A model generated the notes under the pieces. The model did no database searches. It was not told the DNA's origin and saw only the letters and a list, made by a program, of their open reading frames with translations. A stretch of DNA of 64,000 nucleotides from Cyclobacterium roseum (GTDB lineage Bacteria > Bacteroidota > Bacteroidia > Cytophagales > Cyclobacteriaceae), in the NCBI RefSeq assembly GCF_010119225.1, contig NZ_WNKF01000007.1:1-64000 (forward strand). Reading direction: 5' to 3'. Both the position numbers and the translations under genes were made by a program. Shown piece after piece: positions 41,861 to 50,898 of the stretch. Each line of letters begins with the position of its first letter. Position 1 is the stretch's first letter.

Positions 41861-42496
41861 GTGAGAAAAATAACAACGATCATTAGTGCAATAGTAATGG
41901 CGGGCATGCTTGCAGTATCCTGTAATTCCACTACCCCAGGGGAAGAAATAAGTAATATTGCAGACGAAGTAAACATTGCTGATTTAAAAGTGGCTTATAT
42001 TGTCACGGACAGCGTTATCAACAACTTTACCTATTTTAAAGAAAAATCCGCTGAAATCGCTGAAAAAGGCAAAAAATACGAAGGTGAATTGACCAACCGT
42101 GCCAGGGGATTTGAGCAGGAAGTGCAGAACTTTCAGAGCTCGGCCTCTTCGATGACCATCAATCAGGCCAGGGCAAAAGAAGAAGAGTTGGTTACTAAGG
42201 AGCGGAATTTGGTGGCCTTCCGTGAAAATATCATGCAGGAGTTGTCTGCCGATGAGACCAAACTGTACAATGACGTTTACGACATGATTCAGGAATACCT
42301 GGATACTTATGCAGTAGAAAACGATCTGGAAATGATCCTTTCCTACACCCGTGGTGGGGGCGTTTGGTATGCCAATAAAACCCTGGACATCACCGATTCG
42401 GTCGTCAAGGGAATTAACGAAGATTACCAAAACGGTGAGGAAACGGAAGCGACCGAACCAGCGGCCTCCGAATCGACTGAATCAGAGGAAGAATAA
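41861..42496 (+). CDS. OmpH/Skp-like periplasmic lipoprotein
   Basis: A 211-residue lipoprotein: residues 1-21 form a signal ending AVSC with Cys21 as the lipidation site. The body is a long alpha-helical, probably coiled-coil region with heptad-like Glu/Lys/Ala spacing (about 45-180), as in OmpH/Skp chaperones that hold unfolded outer-membrane proteins. The C-terminal tail is acidic Glu/Thr/Ser-rich. It has its own promoter and terminator, so it is a single-gene unit. Chaperone role inferred. Confidence 0.82.
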   Translation: MRKITTIISAIVMAGMLAVSCNSTTPGEEISNIADEVNIADLKVAYIVTDSVINNFTYFKEKSAEIAEKGKKYEGELTNRARGFEQEVQNFQSSASSMTINQARAKEEELVTKERNLVAFRENIMQELSADETKLYNDVYDMIQEYLDTYAVENDLEMILSYTRGGGVWYANKTLDITDSVVKGINEDYQNGEETEATEPAASESTESEEE

Positions 42497-42519
42497 TGGC
42501 CAATTAATTAGGCATCAGG

Positions 42520-42543
42520 AGCCCGGGTTTTCCGGGCTTTTTT
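42520..42543 (+). terminator. Intrinsic terminator after the OmpH-like gene
   Basis: AGCCCGG (42520-42526), loop GTTTT and CCGGGCT (42532-42538), followed by a run of six T ending at 42543. Confidence 0.85.
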
Positions 42544-42644
42544 GTTTCTATTCATTCCAGTTGCTAATCAATGCCTGGTTTACTATCTTCCCTAAGCTTT
42601 TTATTATTAGTTTCTAAACAACGATTAAATTTAACATTTGGATC

Positions 42645-43616
42645 ATGGAAATTACCAATTTTCTGAAACACCATTACCGACATTTTAATGCTGCTGCCTT
42701 GATTGATGCTGCAGACGCGTATAAAACCCATTTGGATGAAAACGGCAAGATGATGATCACCCTTGCCGGAGCCATGTCCACGGCGGAATTGGGTATTTCG
42801 CTGGCGGAAATGATTCGACAGGACAAGGTTCAGATCATTACCTGTACCGGAGCCAACCTGGAAGAAGACATCTTTAACCTGGTGGCACATGATTACTACG
42901 AACGAATTCCCCATTATCGGGATCTCTCTCCCCAACAGGAACAGGAACTGTTGGACCGGCACCTAAACCGGGTGACGGACACCTGCATCCCGGAAATGGA
43001 AGCCATGAGGAGGATCGAAAAGGTGATATTGCAGGAGTGGCAAGAGGCAGACCAAGCCGGAGAACAGCTTTTTCCCCATGAATTTTTTTACAAAGTATTG
43101 CTTTCCGGGAAGTTGGAAAAAGAGTATCAGATTGATCCGAAAAACAGTTGGCTATTGGAAGCAGCCAAGAAAAATCTCCCCATCATCGTACCGGGATGGG
43201 AAGATTCTACGTTGGGGAATATGTATGCAGGGCATTGCATTTCTGGGGATATCCAGGACGTTCACACTGTCAAAGGAGGCATACAGTACATGATGTATTT
43301 GGCAGATTGGTACACCGAAAACGCGAAAGAAGAAAGTAAAGTAGGTTTTTTCCAGATTGGTGGAGGCATAGCGGGTGATTTCCCCATTTGTGTGGTCCCC
43401 ATGTTGCATCAAGACCTGCAACGAGACGGAGTTCCTTTGTGGGGGTATTTTTGTCAGATTTCCGACAGCACCACCTCCTTTGGCTCTTATTCCGGTGCGG
43501 TACCCAACGAAAAGATAACCTGGGGAAAATTGGGATTGGACACTCCGAAGTTTATCATTGAGTCGGACGCTACCATTGTCGCTCCCCTGGTATTTGCCAT
43601 CGTTTTAGGCTATTAA
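42645..43616 (+). CDS. Deoxyhypusine-synthase-like protein
   Basis: Bacteria lack eIF5A, the normal target of deoxyhypusine synthase, so another polyamine-transfer reaction is likely, such as homospermidine formation. The catalytic region PNEKITWGKLGLDTPKF is well conserved: Lys295 corresponds to the enzyme-intermediate Lys329 of human DHS, with Glu289 and Trp293 also kept. The NAD-binding GGG motif is present (GGGIAGDFPI, 239-248), but the human KHH triad next to it, including catalytic His288, is replaced by GDF. At 323 residues the length fits the family. It is followed after 11 bases by an OmpA protein, probably in one transcript. Confidence 0.88.
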   Translation: MEITNFLKHHYRHFNAAALIDAADAYKTHLDENGKMMITLAGAMSTAELGISLAEMIRQDKVQIITCTGANLEEDIFNLVAHDYYERIPHYRDLSPQQEQELLDRHLNRVTDTCIPEMEAMRRIEKVILQEWQEADQAGEQLFPHEFFYKVLLSGKLEKEYQIDPKNSWLLEAAKKNLPIIVPGWEDSTLGNMYAGHCISGDIQDVHTVKGGIQYMMYLADWYTENAKEESKVGFFQIGGGIAGDFPICVVPMLHQDLQRDGVPLWGYFCQISDSTTSFGSYSGAVPNEKITWGKLGLDTPKFIIESDATIVAPLVFAIVLGY

Positions 43617-43627
43617 TCCAATAACCC

Positions 43628-45007
43628 GTGTATGGAATAATCATCATAATTTCAAGGACCATTGCCCTATCGGTGCTTGCTATTTGGATCACCTTGCCCG
43701 TTAAGGCCCAGGAGGATTCGGTCCGGTATGCGGTCTCCATGGCTTATGATGAACAGTTACCCCTGATCGGAACGGATGGGAATTTGTATTTCTCGCTGGC
43801 TTTTCACCCCCAAAATAATGGAGGAAACCAGGATCGGGGAGACATCTGGTTTGCCCGGGAGGAAGCAGACGGGTTTGGTAAATCGAGCCCCATGGCTTCC
43901 TTAAATACGCCTTATTTTGATTTGCTGATCGGTTTTCTTCACCCGGATACCGTGCTGGTGTATCATCAGAATCTGAATAGCCGGCAGGTAATGCAAGAGT
44001 ATTATCGATCCGGAGAAGGTTGGGAACGAGGAGCTGAGCACCTGATTCCCGGATTTAGGTCTACGGGAAGTCACTTCAGTGCCAGACTCGATGCCGAAGG
44101 CAGCCTTATGATCCTATCTATGGACTCCTTTGGTTCGTATGGTAACGAAGACCTTTACCTGTCTTTTCGCCAGGGTGCCAGGACCTGGTCCCGGCCTCAA
44201 AATCTCGGAGGTACGGTAAATACGTACCGGCAGGAATTAAGCCCTTACCTTAGTGCCGATCGGCAAACCCTTTATTTTTCGACCAATGCCTTCGAGGGAA
44301 ATAAATCCCTGGGAGTTTATACCAGCAAACGCATCGGAGAGGCATGGACGGAGTGGTCTGAACCTCGCCCATTGAATCTACCGGAAATGGAGGGTTGGGA
44401 TCTTTATTTTTACCAGGATCCCTACCGTGACCGGTATTTTTTCACCAATACCCGGACCAGTGATGGGTATGGAAATATTCTTTGGGTAGGTGAATCCTCG
44501 GTTGAGGCATCCAACCTGGCCGCTCAAAAAGAAAGGTCAGTTCCTGAATTGGCCATTGAAACGCAGGATACCCTGGCCCCTTCCGCACCATCAGCGGATG
44601 GCATTGCGCCTCCGCCAGCACCTGAATGGGATCTTTCCCGACAATTGGAAAAGCTACAGCCGGGGGAATCACTGGTCTTGGAAAACCTGCTCTTTCAAAG
44701 AAGCTCGGTAGTGCTTGCAGGCGAGGACGCAGCGCAGGAGTTGACCAAGTTGGCGGCCTATTTGAAGGAACACCCGGAATATGTCATTTCGGTGGAAGGT
44801 CATACGGATAGCTATGGGAGTACCCGCTTGAAGGAAAGGCTGTCCCTAAACCGAGCCCGGAAGGTAAGAGACATGCTGCTTGAAAAAGGAGTTGCCTTCG
44901 AGCAAGTCAGGGTAAATGGCTGGGGAGGGAAAAAGCCCATCGCTTCCAATGATACGGCCGAGGGAAGGCGAAAAAACAGACGCGTGGAAATTATTCTTTT
45001 GAATTAA
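43628..45007 (+). CDS. OmpA-family outer-membrane protein with beta-propeller-like repeats
   Basis: N-terminal signal peptide (about 1-27, cleaved after VKAQ), then repeated beta-strand motifs resembling PD40 units (for example GDIWFAREEADGFG, NEDLYLSFRQGARTWSRPQNLGG and KSLGVYTSKRIGEAW, about 55-300). The C-terminal OmpA domain (about 335-458) holds VEGHTDSYGSTRLKERLSLNRA and WGGKKPIASNDTAEGRRKNRRVE, the peptidoglycan-binding residues. It probably anchors the outer membrane and may bind a glycan or ligand by its repeats. The GTG at 43628 starts it; no in-frame ATG is near. It is 13 bases from the next gene. Confidence 0.88.
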   Translation: MYGIIIIISRTIALSVLAIWITLPVKAQEDSVRYAVSMAYDEQLPLIGTDGNLYFSLAFHPQNNGGNQDRGDIWFAREEADGFGKSSPMASLNTPYFDLLIGFLHPDTVLVYHQNLNSRQVMQEYYRSGEGWERGAEHLIPGFRSTGSHFSARLDAEGSLMILSMDSFGSYGNEDLYLSFRQGARTWSRPQNLGGTVNTYRQELSPYLSADRQTLYFSTNAFEGNKSLGVYTSKRIGEAWTEWSEPRPLNLPEMEGWDLYFYQDPYRDRYFFTNTRTSDGYGNILWVGESSVEASNLAAQKERSVPELAIETQDTLAPSAPSADGIAPPPAPEWDLSRQLEKLQPGESLVLENLLFQRSSVVLAGEDAAQELTKLAAYLKEHPEYVISVEGHTDSYGSTRLKERLSLNRARKVRDMLLEKGVAFEQVRVNGWGGKKPIASNDTAEGRRKNRRVEIILLN

Positions 45008-45020
45008 CCCTAATCAACTT

Positions 45021-46169
45021 ATGGAAACCTTAAAAACAGGCTCGCATTACATTTGGTCAATCGTTTTATTTGTTTTTGCGCTGACAGCTTCCTGCGGGCA
45101 GAAAGAAGCAGGAAACCAGGAGGAAACTGCGGCCTGGCCTGGTCATAAATCCTGGGAAATGGGGCCATTTGTCAAACAGAATGCCGCAAATCCGGTGCTT
45201 TTGCCGGGAGTACTGGAATTTGTTTGCCCGATTCTAGAAGAATCCGTGAAATGGGAGGAAAAAGACGTATTTAATCCCGCGGCAGTGGTTAAAGACGGTC
45301 AGATCAACTTGCTTTACCGGGCCGAAGATTTTCTGGGCAGCAATAACGGCACCTCCCGTATTGGCCTGGCCTTAAGTGAAGACGGTTTGAATTTTGAAAA
45401 GCTTTCCGAACCCGTTTTTTATCCGGAAAACGACAGCCTGAAGCACTTGGAATGGGATGGGGGAGTAGAGGATCCCCGCATCGTGGAAAGTGAAGACGGA
45501 CAGTATATCATGACCTACACCAGTTATGACGGAGAGGTAGCCCGATTGATGCTGGCCACCTCACCCAATCTTAAGGACTGGACCAAATACGGAAGGGTAC
45601 TGAAGGGTGATTTTAAAGACACCTGGAGCAAAGCAGGGGCGATCGTGGCGGCACGTGAAGGGGAGCGAATTATTGCTAAAAAAATCAATGGGCGCTATTG
45701 GATGTACTTTGGGGATACCGATCTTTTTTTGGCCCATTCGGAGGACTTGCTTCATTGGGACCCTTTGGAAACCAATGGGGCGTTGAAACCGGTAATGAAG
45801 CCCCGGCCCGGTTATTTTGACAGTCGCCTGGTAGAATCAGGGCCGTATGCCTTGCTTCGAAACGAAGGGATAGTGCTCCTTTATAATGGGATGAACCTGG
45901 AAGAGGGGCAAGAGCTGGATCCTTCCCTGCCGCCAGGGGCCTATTCTGCCGGTCAGGCCCTGTTTGATGGCGCGGATCCTTCCAAACTGATCGATCGTTC
46001 CGAAACTTATTTCATGACTCCGGAAGAACCTTATGAAATTGAAGGACAAGTAAATCTGGTTTGTTTCATTGAAGGAATGGTGCCCTATAATGGTAGCTGG
46101 TTTTTATATTACGGGACTGCCGATTCTAAGATCGCTGCGGCCGTTTATGAGGAAATAGGCATGCGCTAA
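45021..46169 (+). CDS. GH130-family glycosidase/phosphorylase, lipoprotein
   Basis: GH130 enzymes cleave beta-mannosides, either by phosphorolysis or hydrolysis. The GGVEDPR motif (147-153) holds the conserved Asp151, and YRAEDFLGS near 99-107 and YYGTADSKIAAA near the C-terminus are other family blocks. The N-terminus is a lipoprotein signal with Cys25 in TASC, so it acts on the outer side of the inner membrane or in the outer membrane. A hydrolase rather than phosphorylase role is likely for an exported member. It is downstream of the OmpA gene, so the pair might serve mannan or mannoprotein handling. It converges on the receptor gene. Confidence 0.85.
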   Translation: METLKTGSHYIWSIVLFVFALTASCGQKEAGNQEETAAWPGHKSWEMGPFVKQNAANPVLLPGVLEFVCPILEESVKWEEKDVFNPAAVVKDGQINLLYRAEDFLGSNNGTSRIGLALSEDGLNFEKLSEPVFYPENDSLKHLEWDGGVEDPRIVESEDGQYIMTYTSYDGEVARLMLATSPNLKDWTKYGRVLKGDFKDTWSKAGAIVAAREGERIIAKKINGRYWMYFGDTDLFLAHSEDLLHWDPLETNGALKPVMKPRPGYFDSRLVESGPYALLRNEGIVLLYNGMNLEEGQELDPSLPPGAYSAGQALFDGADPSKLIDRSETYFMTPEEPYEIEGQVNLVCFIEGMVPYNGSWFLYYGTADSKIAAAVYEEIGMR

Positions 46170-46176
46170 TGGGGCT

Positions 46177-46223
46177 AAAAAAAGGAACCCCGGCGTAACC
46201 TTTTCAGGTATGTACCGGGGTTC
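46177..46223 (-). terminator. Intrinsic terminator for the beta-barrel receptor gene
   Basis: On the minus strand GAACCCCGG and CCGGGGTTC (46223-46215 and 46193-46185) form a nine-base stem with a long loop containing a smaller stem, followed by a T-tract from the A-run 46177-46183. The same stem may also serve the convergent GH130 transcript. Confidence 0.8.
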
Positions 46224-46262
46224 TGTTAATTGAGAGAATTAACAGTCTTTAAGAGGGCCGGA

Positions 46263-48788
46263 TTAGTTTGGTCCACCGCCTCCCATGACGGCACCACCGG
46301 CACCACCATCGCCCTCTTTTAAATCTTCATTGGTCACGCCTCGTTTCTTCCTTCTGCCGCCATCCACACTTAGTTTTCCGATTCGGTAAGAGAAGTTTAT
46401 TTTAAAATTCATGTTTCGCATACTGGTGACACTTTCTTGCATAATGGTAGGAGTCACCAACTCATTTCGGATTTTAAATTCGCTGGTAAAGAAGTTTTCT
46501 GCACCGAATCCGATACTTCCTCTTTTTTCAGCAAATTGCTTGTTTATGCTTAAGCTGTAGATACCAAAACCCCCGGATGAACCTTGTAATTGAACCCTTC
46601 GGCCCCGATAGAAGCTGAATGCCTGGATTTGCCAGTCATTTGGTAGGCTGTAATTTCCGAACAGCCTTCCGCTCAACACCAAACCTTCGTTTTGTGCAGC
46701 GAAAGCAGGGTCATCCAAGCCATTATCCAATTGGGCAAAATAGCTGTCTATGGATCCATTTAGCGAAAACTTACCTGAAATGTTGATGTTGGAGAACACG
46801 CTCAGGCCATATGCTCTTTCATTTCCTATGTTCTCGTAGGTGGTGAAGATCACATCGTCATCCTGAATGGTTCTTACCGGTTGGATGGATCCGGTGGTAT
46901 TTCTCAGGTAGGTAGTGAAATTAAGCGATGTTCCTTTAATAAACGTGCTGTAGGATAGTTCGTAATTATCTGTAAGTTCCGGATCCAATAACGGGTTTCC
47001 CTGCGTGATTTGTTGGGGGTTGGCCGCTTCAATGTTTGGGTTCAGAAAATTCAGTGAAGGCCTCTGTATTCTTCGGTTATACGCCGCTTTTAACATGTTT
47101 CCATTTTCCAATTTTCTACCGAAGTTCATGTTTGGAACGAAGGTTCCGTAAGAAGGTATATCGGCAGGCAAATCAGAATCAAGAAAATCAGCCTCTATAT
47201 TGGTGTATTCGTAGCGCATTCCTGCTTTGATGGTGTAGTGTTCCAGGAAGCCCAGTGTGTAGGATAAGTATCCTGCGGTTACATTCTGGTCGTAATTAAA
47301 CTTATTGGAAAGGCTAATATCGTCCACTTCTTCAAATTCCCCATCGGCTCCTTCTGCCCGGAAATACGCAAAGTCACTGACGGCTTTCCGAAGAATGTTT
47401 TTCGCACCGTATTCCAAAATCTGGTTATCACCCGAGCCCATGGGGCTGACATAGTCCAATTGAACCGTAAATTCTTCGTTAAGGTTATCGTTGTCATTTT
47501 TTAACCGGCTTACTACCTGGTCAAACGACTCGTTATACAAACTGTTGATAAAATCATTGGTTCGATTGCTTCGGCTATACAAGCCAGACACACTAAATTC
47601 TTTCCCTTTTTTCTCAAAACTTTTGGTGTAATTATAGCTTACATCCACACTGTTGGAGAGATTATCTGTACGTACATCTCGCAGCAGCTCACTTACCAAT
47701 ACATCTTCCACATAGGTTTCGGTAGTCAGGTCATCCTGGTTCATTTTCATGTTTCTCAGACCAAAACTGACGGAAGTGGTCATGAAATTAAGTGGGTTGA
47801 TTTCGTAATCCCATCCAAAATTATACCTTCCGAACATCATGTTGTTACGAGTATCGGCAGCTTGAAGTATCCGTCTGTCAGGTCCATCGGCGGACAGCAG
47901 CGTTTGCTCATTTTCAAACCCTCCCAGTATATTATATCCGGCACGACCAAATCCGCCCAGACTAAAGCCCATTTTTCCCTTCTTAAGGGCAGCATTCAAT
48001 CCCACATTAGATCCTCTTATCCCGGCACTGGTATTGATGTTTAGGGAAGCACCTTGTAATTTATTTTTCTTGGTCACGATATTGATTACCCCTCCGGTGC
48101 CTTCTGCATCGTATTTGGCAGACGGGGAGGTGATTACCTCTACCGACTTTATTTCTTCCGCAGGAATTTGCTTCAATGCATCGGCAATATTGTTGGCCAC
48201 AATGGCGGATTGTTTGTTATCGATCAACACCAGGATATTACTGCTTCCGCGCATGGACACGTTTCCATCCAAATCTACGGTAAGCATCGGAACCCTACGC
48301 AAGACATCGGAAGCATCGCCTCCGATGGTGGTTTTATCATTTTCGGCATTGTATATCGTACGGTCTACTTTTTCTGTGATCAGACTTCGTTGCCCCTGTA
48401 CGGTTACCTCTTCCAGGGCCACAGCAGATTCAGCCAGGGTAAGGTTTCCCAAAAATACATCCGGGGTGTTAGGTCCCACTTCGATATCCTCCCGAACGAG
48501 AGGGTCATAGCCCACATAACTTAATTCAACCTTATATCGGCCGGCGTTTTTTACATTAAAAAAGAATTCTCCGCTGTCATCCGCAACCCCACCGGCAACT
48601 CCAGCATCGGTACCCGCCTCTTTCAACATGGCTGTTGCATAAGGAACCGGTTCACCGGTCTCTTTATCTACCACCTTGCCCGAAATTTTAAATTCTTTCT
48701 TGTCTGCATTTCCCTGCGCATGGGTATGTAGGGTTCCTGCAAACAGGAAGAGGGTGGTTACTACTAATAAACTGAATAATCTTTTCAT
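46263..48788 (-). CDS. TonB-dependent receptor/outer-membrane beta-barrel family protein
   Basis: 841 residues. Signal peptide 1-24 (ends HTHAQ), then a CarboxypepD_reg-like beta-sandwich (about 33-115, ISGKVVDKETGEPVPYATAML), a plug domain with KVDRTIYNAEND and VPMLTVDLDGNVSMRGSSNILVLIDNK, then a 22-strand-type barrel. The C-terminus is Gly-rich (DGGAGGAVMGGGG). The type belongs to the OMP_b-brl_2 group of Bacteroidota, often without a SusD partner; none is here. The cargo is not identifiable. It is divergent from the LytS/LytTR pair, a common regulatory arrangement. Confidence 0.9.
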   Translation of the reverse strand: MKRLFSLLVVTTLFLFAGTLHTHAQGNADKKEFKISGKVVDKETGEPVPYATAMLKEAGTDAGVAGGVADDSGEFFFNVKNAGRYKVELSYVGYDPLVREDIEVGPNTPDVFLGNLTLAESAVALEEVTVQGQRSLITEKVDRTIYNAENDKTTIGGDASDVLRRVPMLTVDLDGNVSMRGSSNILVLIDNKQSAIVANNIADALKQIPAEEIKSVEVITSPSAKYDAEGTGGVINIVTKKNKLQGASLNINTSAGIRGSNVGLNAALKKGKMGFSLGGFGRAGYNILGGFENEQTLLSADGPDRRILQAADTRNNMMFGRYNFGWDYEINPLNFMTTSVSFGLRNMKMNQDDLTTETYVEDVLVSELLRDVRTDNLSNSVDVSYNYTKSFEKKGKEFSVSGLYSRSNRTNDFINSLYNESFDQVVSRLKNDNDNLNEEFTVQLDYVSPMGSGDNQILEYGAKNILRKAVSDFAYFRAEGADGEFEEVDDISLSNKFNYDQNVTAGYLSYTLGFLEHYTIKAGMRYEYTNIEADFLDSDLPADIPSYGTFVPNMNFGRKLENGNMLKAAYNRRIQRPSLNFLNPNIEAANPQQITQGNPLLDPELTDNYELSYSTFIKGTSLNFTTYLRNTTGSIQPVRTIQDDDVIFTTYENIGNERAYGLSVFSNINISGKFSLNGSIDSYFAQLDNGLDDPAFAAQNEGLVLSGRLFGNYSLPNDWQIQAFSFYRGRRVQLQGSSGGFGIYSLSINKQFAEKRGSIGFGAENFFTSEFKIRNELVTPTIMQESVTSMRNMNFKINFSYRIGKLSVDGGRRKKRGVTNEDLKEGDGGAGGAVMGGGGPN

Positions 48789-49080
48789 TGGAGTGGAATG
48801 TTTTAAATAATAGTTGTTTCAATACCTGCAACAAAAGAAATCTATTCTGTAGGGATAAAAAAACACAATAGATAGGTAGCCGTGAATTATCGACAAAAGC
48901 AGGAAAATACCAGACCAATGATTCTGCATTTCGCAATTTTCGTATTGGTGGATCAGATTGGCTGATTAGACGGCTATTAAGGTATTTTGGTAGATTCTTT
49001 TGGTTCTTTCATTTTCTTTATTTTATGTTTATGCTGAGAAAAGGTATTTCTGCGGAATTCCTGCCTCCCAATCTAAGCTT

Positions 49081-50148
49081 ATGTCGTATTCCAATCAATC
49101 CCAGCGGATCACCCTGCTTATTCACATACTGGTGTGGATATTCATCGCCACGGTGATTTTCGTAGTCAGTCCCCTTTCATGGAAAGTAGAGTTACCGGTT
49201 GAATACTGGTTCAAACAGGGCTTCGTTTTAGTTTTTCTTATTTTGCTATTTTACCTCAATATGAAGGTGCTCGTCCCTAAATTTCTATTTAGGGGAAAGA
49301 ACTGGACTTTTCTGCTGATAGCCATAGGCGCTACTTTAGTTAGTTTGTTTTTGATTATTCAATATGAAAACATTGTCAACCTGCCCGAGTTGATGCACTA
49401 TTCCTTCCGGCCCAATGTACCCTACGAACCACGGCCCAGAAATTTCAGTTATGACCTGTTTACCGTATTGTTGTTACTTTTTGGTTTTGGAATCAGCACC
49501 AGCGTCGTGGCGGTACAAAAGTGGCAGGCCGATTTGGCTTTAAGAAAAGAAATGGAGCAGGAAAAGGTGTCCTCTGAATTGTCCTACCTTAAAGCACAGA
49601 TCAATCCGCATTTTTTCTTTAATACACTGAATAATATCTATGCACTGACCAACATTGACGTGGAAAGAGCCCAGCAAGCCCTGCTGAAGCTGTCCCGAAT
49701 GATGCGTTATGTCCTTTACGAAACAGATAAGGACCTGACGCGATTTAGCAAGGAGCTGGATTTTATTATTGACTACATCGAACTGATGCGACTGAGACTC
49801 TCCGATAAGGTAATTCTAAACATTGACATACAGGAGAAAGTAGAAGATTTGCCCATCGCCCCCATGTTATTACTTCCTTTTCTTGAAAATTGCTTTAAGC
49901 ACGGTATCAGTTCCACCAATGAAAGTAAAATTGATATTTCCATTTCTCAAAAAGGCAAAATTGTGCGACTTCAGACGCTGAATACCATCTTTCCGGCAAA
50001 TCCCAATAGTAAGGAAACCGAAGGAAGCGGCATTGGGCTGACCAATACCAAAAGGAGATTGGCCCTGATTTACGGAACAAAACACCAGCTCAATATTGAC
50101 CAAAAGAATGAAAAATATCAAGTAGATTTAACCTTGGATTTGTCATGA
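49081..50148 (+). CDS. Sensor histidine kinase, LytS/YehU type (His_kinase family)
   Basis: 355 residues from the ATG at 49081; a TTG at 49000 would add 27 residues but they look unconserved. Four helices lie at about 10-30, 45-65, 75-95 and 125-147. The phosphoacceptor region SSELSYLKAQINPHFFFNTLNN has His177, and the ATPase domain includes PMLLLPFLENCFKHGIS and GSGIGLTNTKRRLALIYG. The stop overlaps the response regulator start by four bases, so they form a pair. The signal is unknown. Confidence 0.93.
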   Translation: MSYSNQSQRITLLIHILVWIFIATVIFVVSPLSWKVELPVEYWFKQGFVLVFLILLFYLNMKVLVPKFLFRGKNWTFLLIAIGATLVSLFLIIQYENIVNLPELMHYSFRPNVPYEPRPRNFSYDLFTVLLLLFGFGISTSVVAVQKWQADLALRKEMEQEKVSSELSYLKAQINPHFFFNTLNNIYALTNIDVERAQQALLKLSRMMRYVLYETDKDLTRFSKELDFIIDYIELMRLRLSDKVILNIDIQEKVEDLPIAPMLLLPFLENCFKHGISSTNESKIDISISQKGKIVRLQTLNTIFPANPNSKETEGSGIGLTNTKRRLALIYGTKHQLNIDQKNEKYQVDLTLDLS

Positions 50149-50870
50149 AAATAAGGTGTATCGTAGTAGATGATGAGCCTCTGGCCCTGGAGATGGTCTG
50201 TAAGTTTGTGGAGAAAACAGCCTTTCTACAATTGGACGCAAAATTTGAAAGTGCCCTGGAAGCACTGGCCTATATCAATTCCCAACCGGTAGATCTCCTG
50301 TTTTTGGACATTCAGATGCCTGATTTGACCGGCATGGAGCTGGCCCGCGTGCTTGAAGGAAGGAAAGGTACCGCTTCTCCTAAAATCATCTTCACCACGG
50401 CCTACAACCAATTCGCGATCGAAGGATACAAAGTAGATGCACTGGATTACCTGCTAAAGCCCTTTAGTTACGAAGAGTTTCTGACGGCTAGCCAAAAGGC
50501 CTTACGTCAGTTCGAGAATTCACAGGCGATGGAAAAAGAACCGGTTCAGGACTATATTTTTTTAAAGGTCGAATACCAATTGGTTAAGGTTAAGCTCAAA
50601 GAAATTATCCTGGTAGAAGGGTACAAAGATTACGTAAAAGTGCATCTGGAAGGAAAAAGTGCTCCCTTGCTCTCGCTCACCACACTTAAAAGTATGGAAG
50701 AAATGCTTCCTGATAAACAATTTATGCGCGTACATCGATCGTATATCATATCATTGGATCATATCCAATCCATCAGTAAAAGCACGGTAAATATGGGCAT
50801 TATCACCATCACCGTCGGTGAAGGATACAAGGAAAATTTTCTGCAATTTATCAATAAATGGATCCAATAA
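50145..50870 (+). CDS. LytTR-family response regulator
   Basis: 241 residues: receiver domain with Asp9, Asp10, phosphorylation site Asp55 (FLDIQMPD), Thr84 and Lys105; LytTR DNA-binding domain at about 135-240 (VEGYKDYVKVHLEG, HRSYIISLDHI). Pairs with the overlapping histidine kinase. The divergent receptor gene is a plausible target; LytTR sites were not located. Confidence 0.93.
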   Translation: MKIRCIVVDDEPLALEMVCKFVEKTAFLQLDAKFESALEALAYINSQPVDLLFLDIQMPDLTGMELARVLEGRKGTASPKIIFTTAYNQFAIEGYKVDALDYLLKPFSYEEFLTASQKALRQFENSQAMEKEPVQDYIFLKVEYQLVKVKLKEIILVEGYKDYVKVHLEGKSAPLLSLTTLKSMEEMLPDKQFMRVHRSYIISLDHIQSISKSTVNMGIITITVGEGYKENFLQFINKWIQ

Positions 50871-50898
50871 AATCAGAAGATTCCAACTACCTTGTAAG

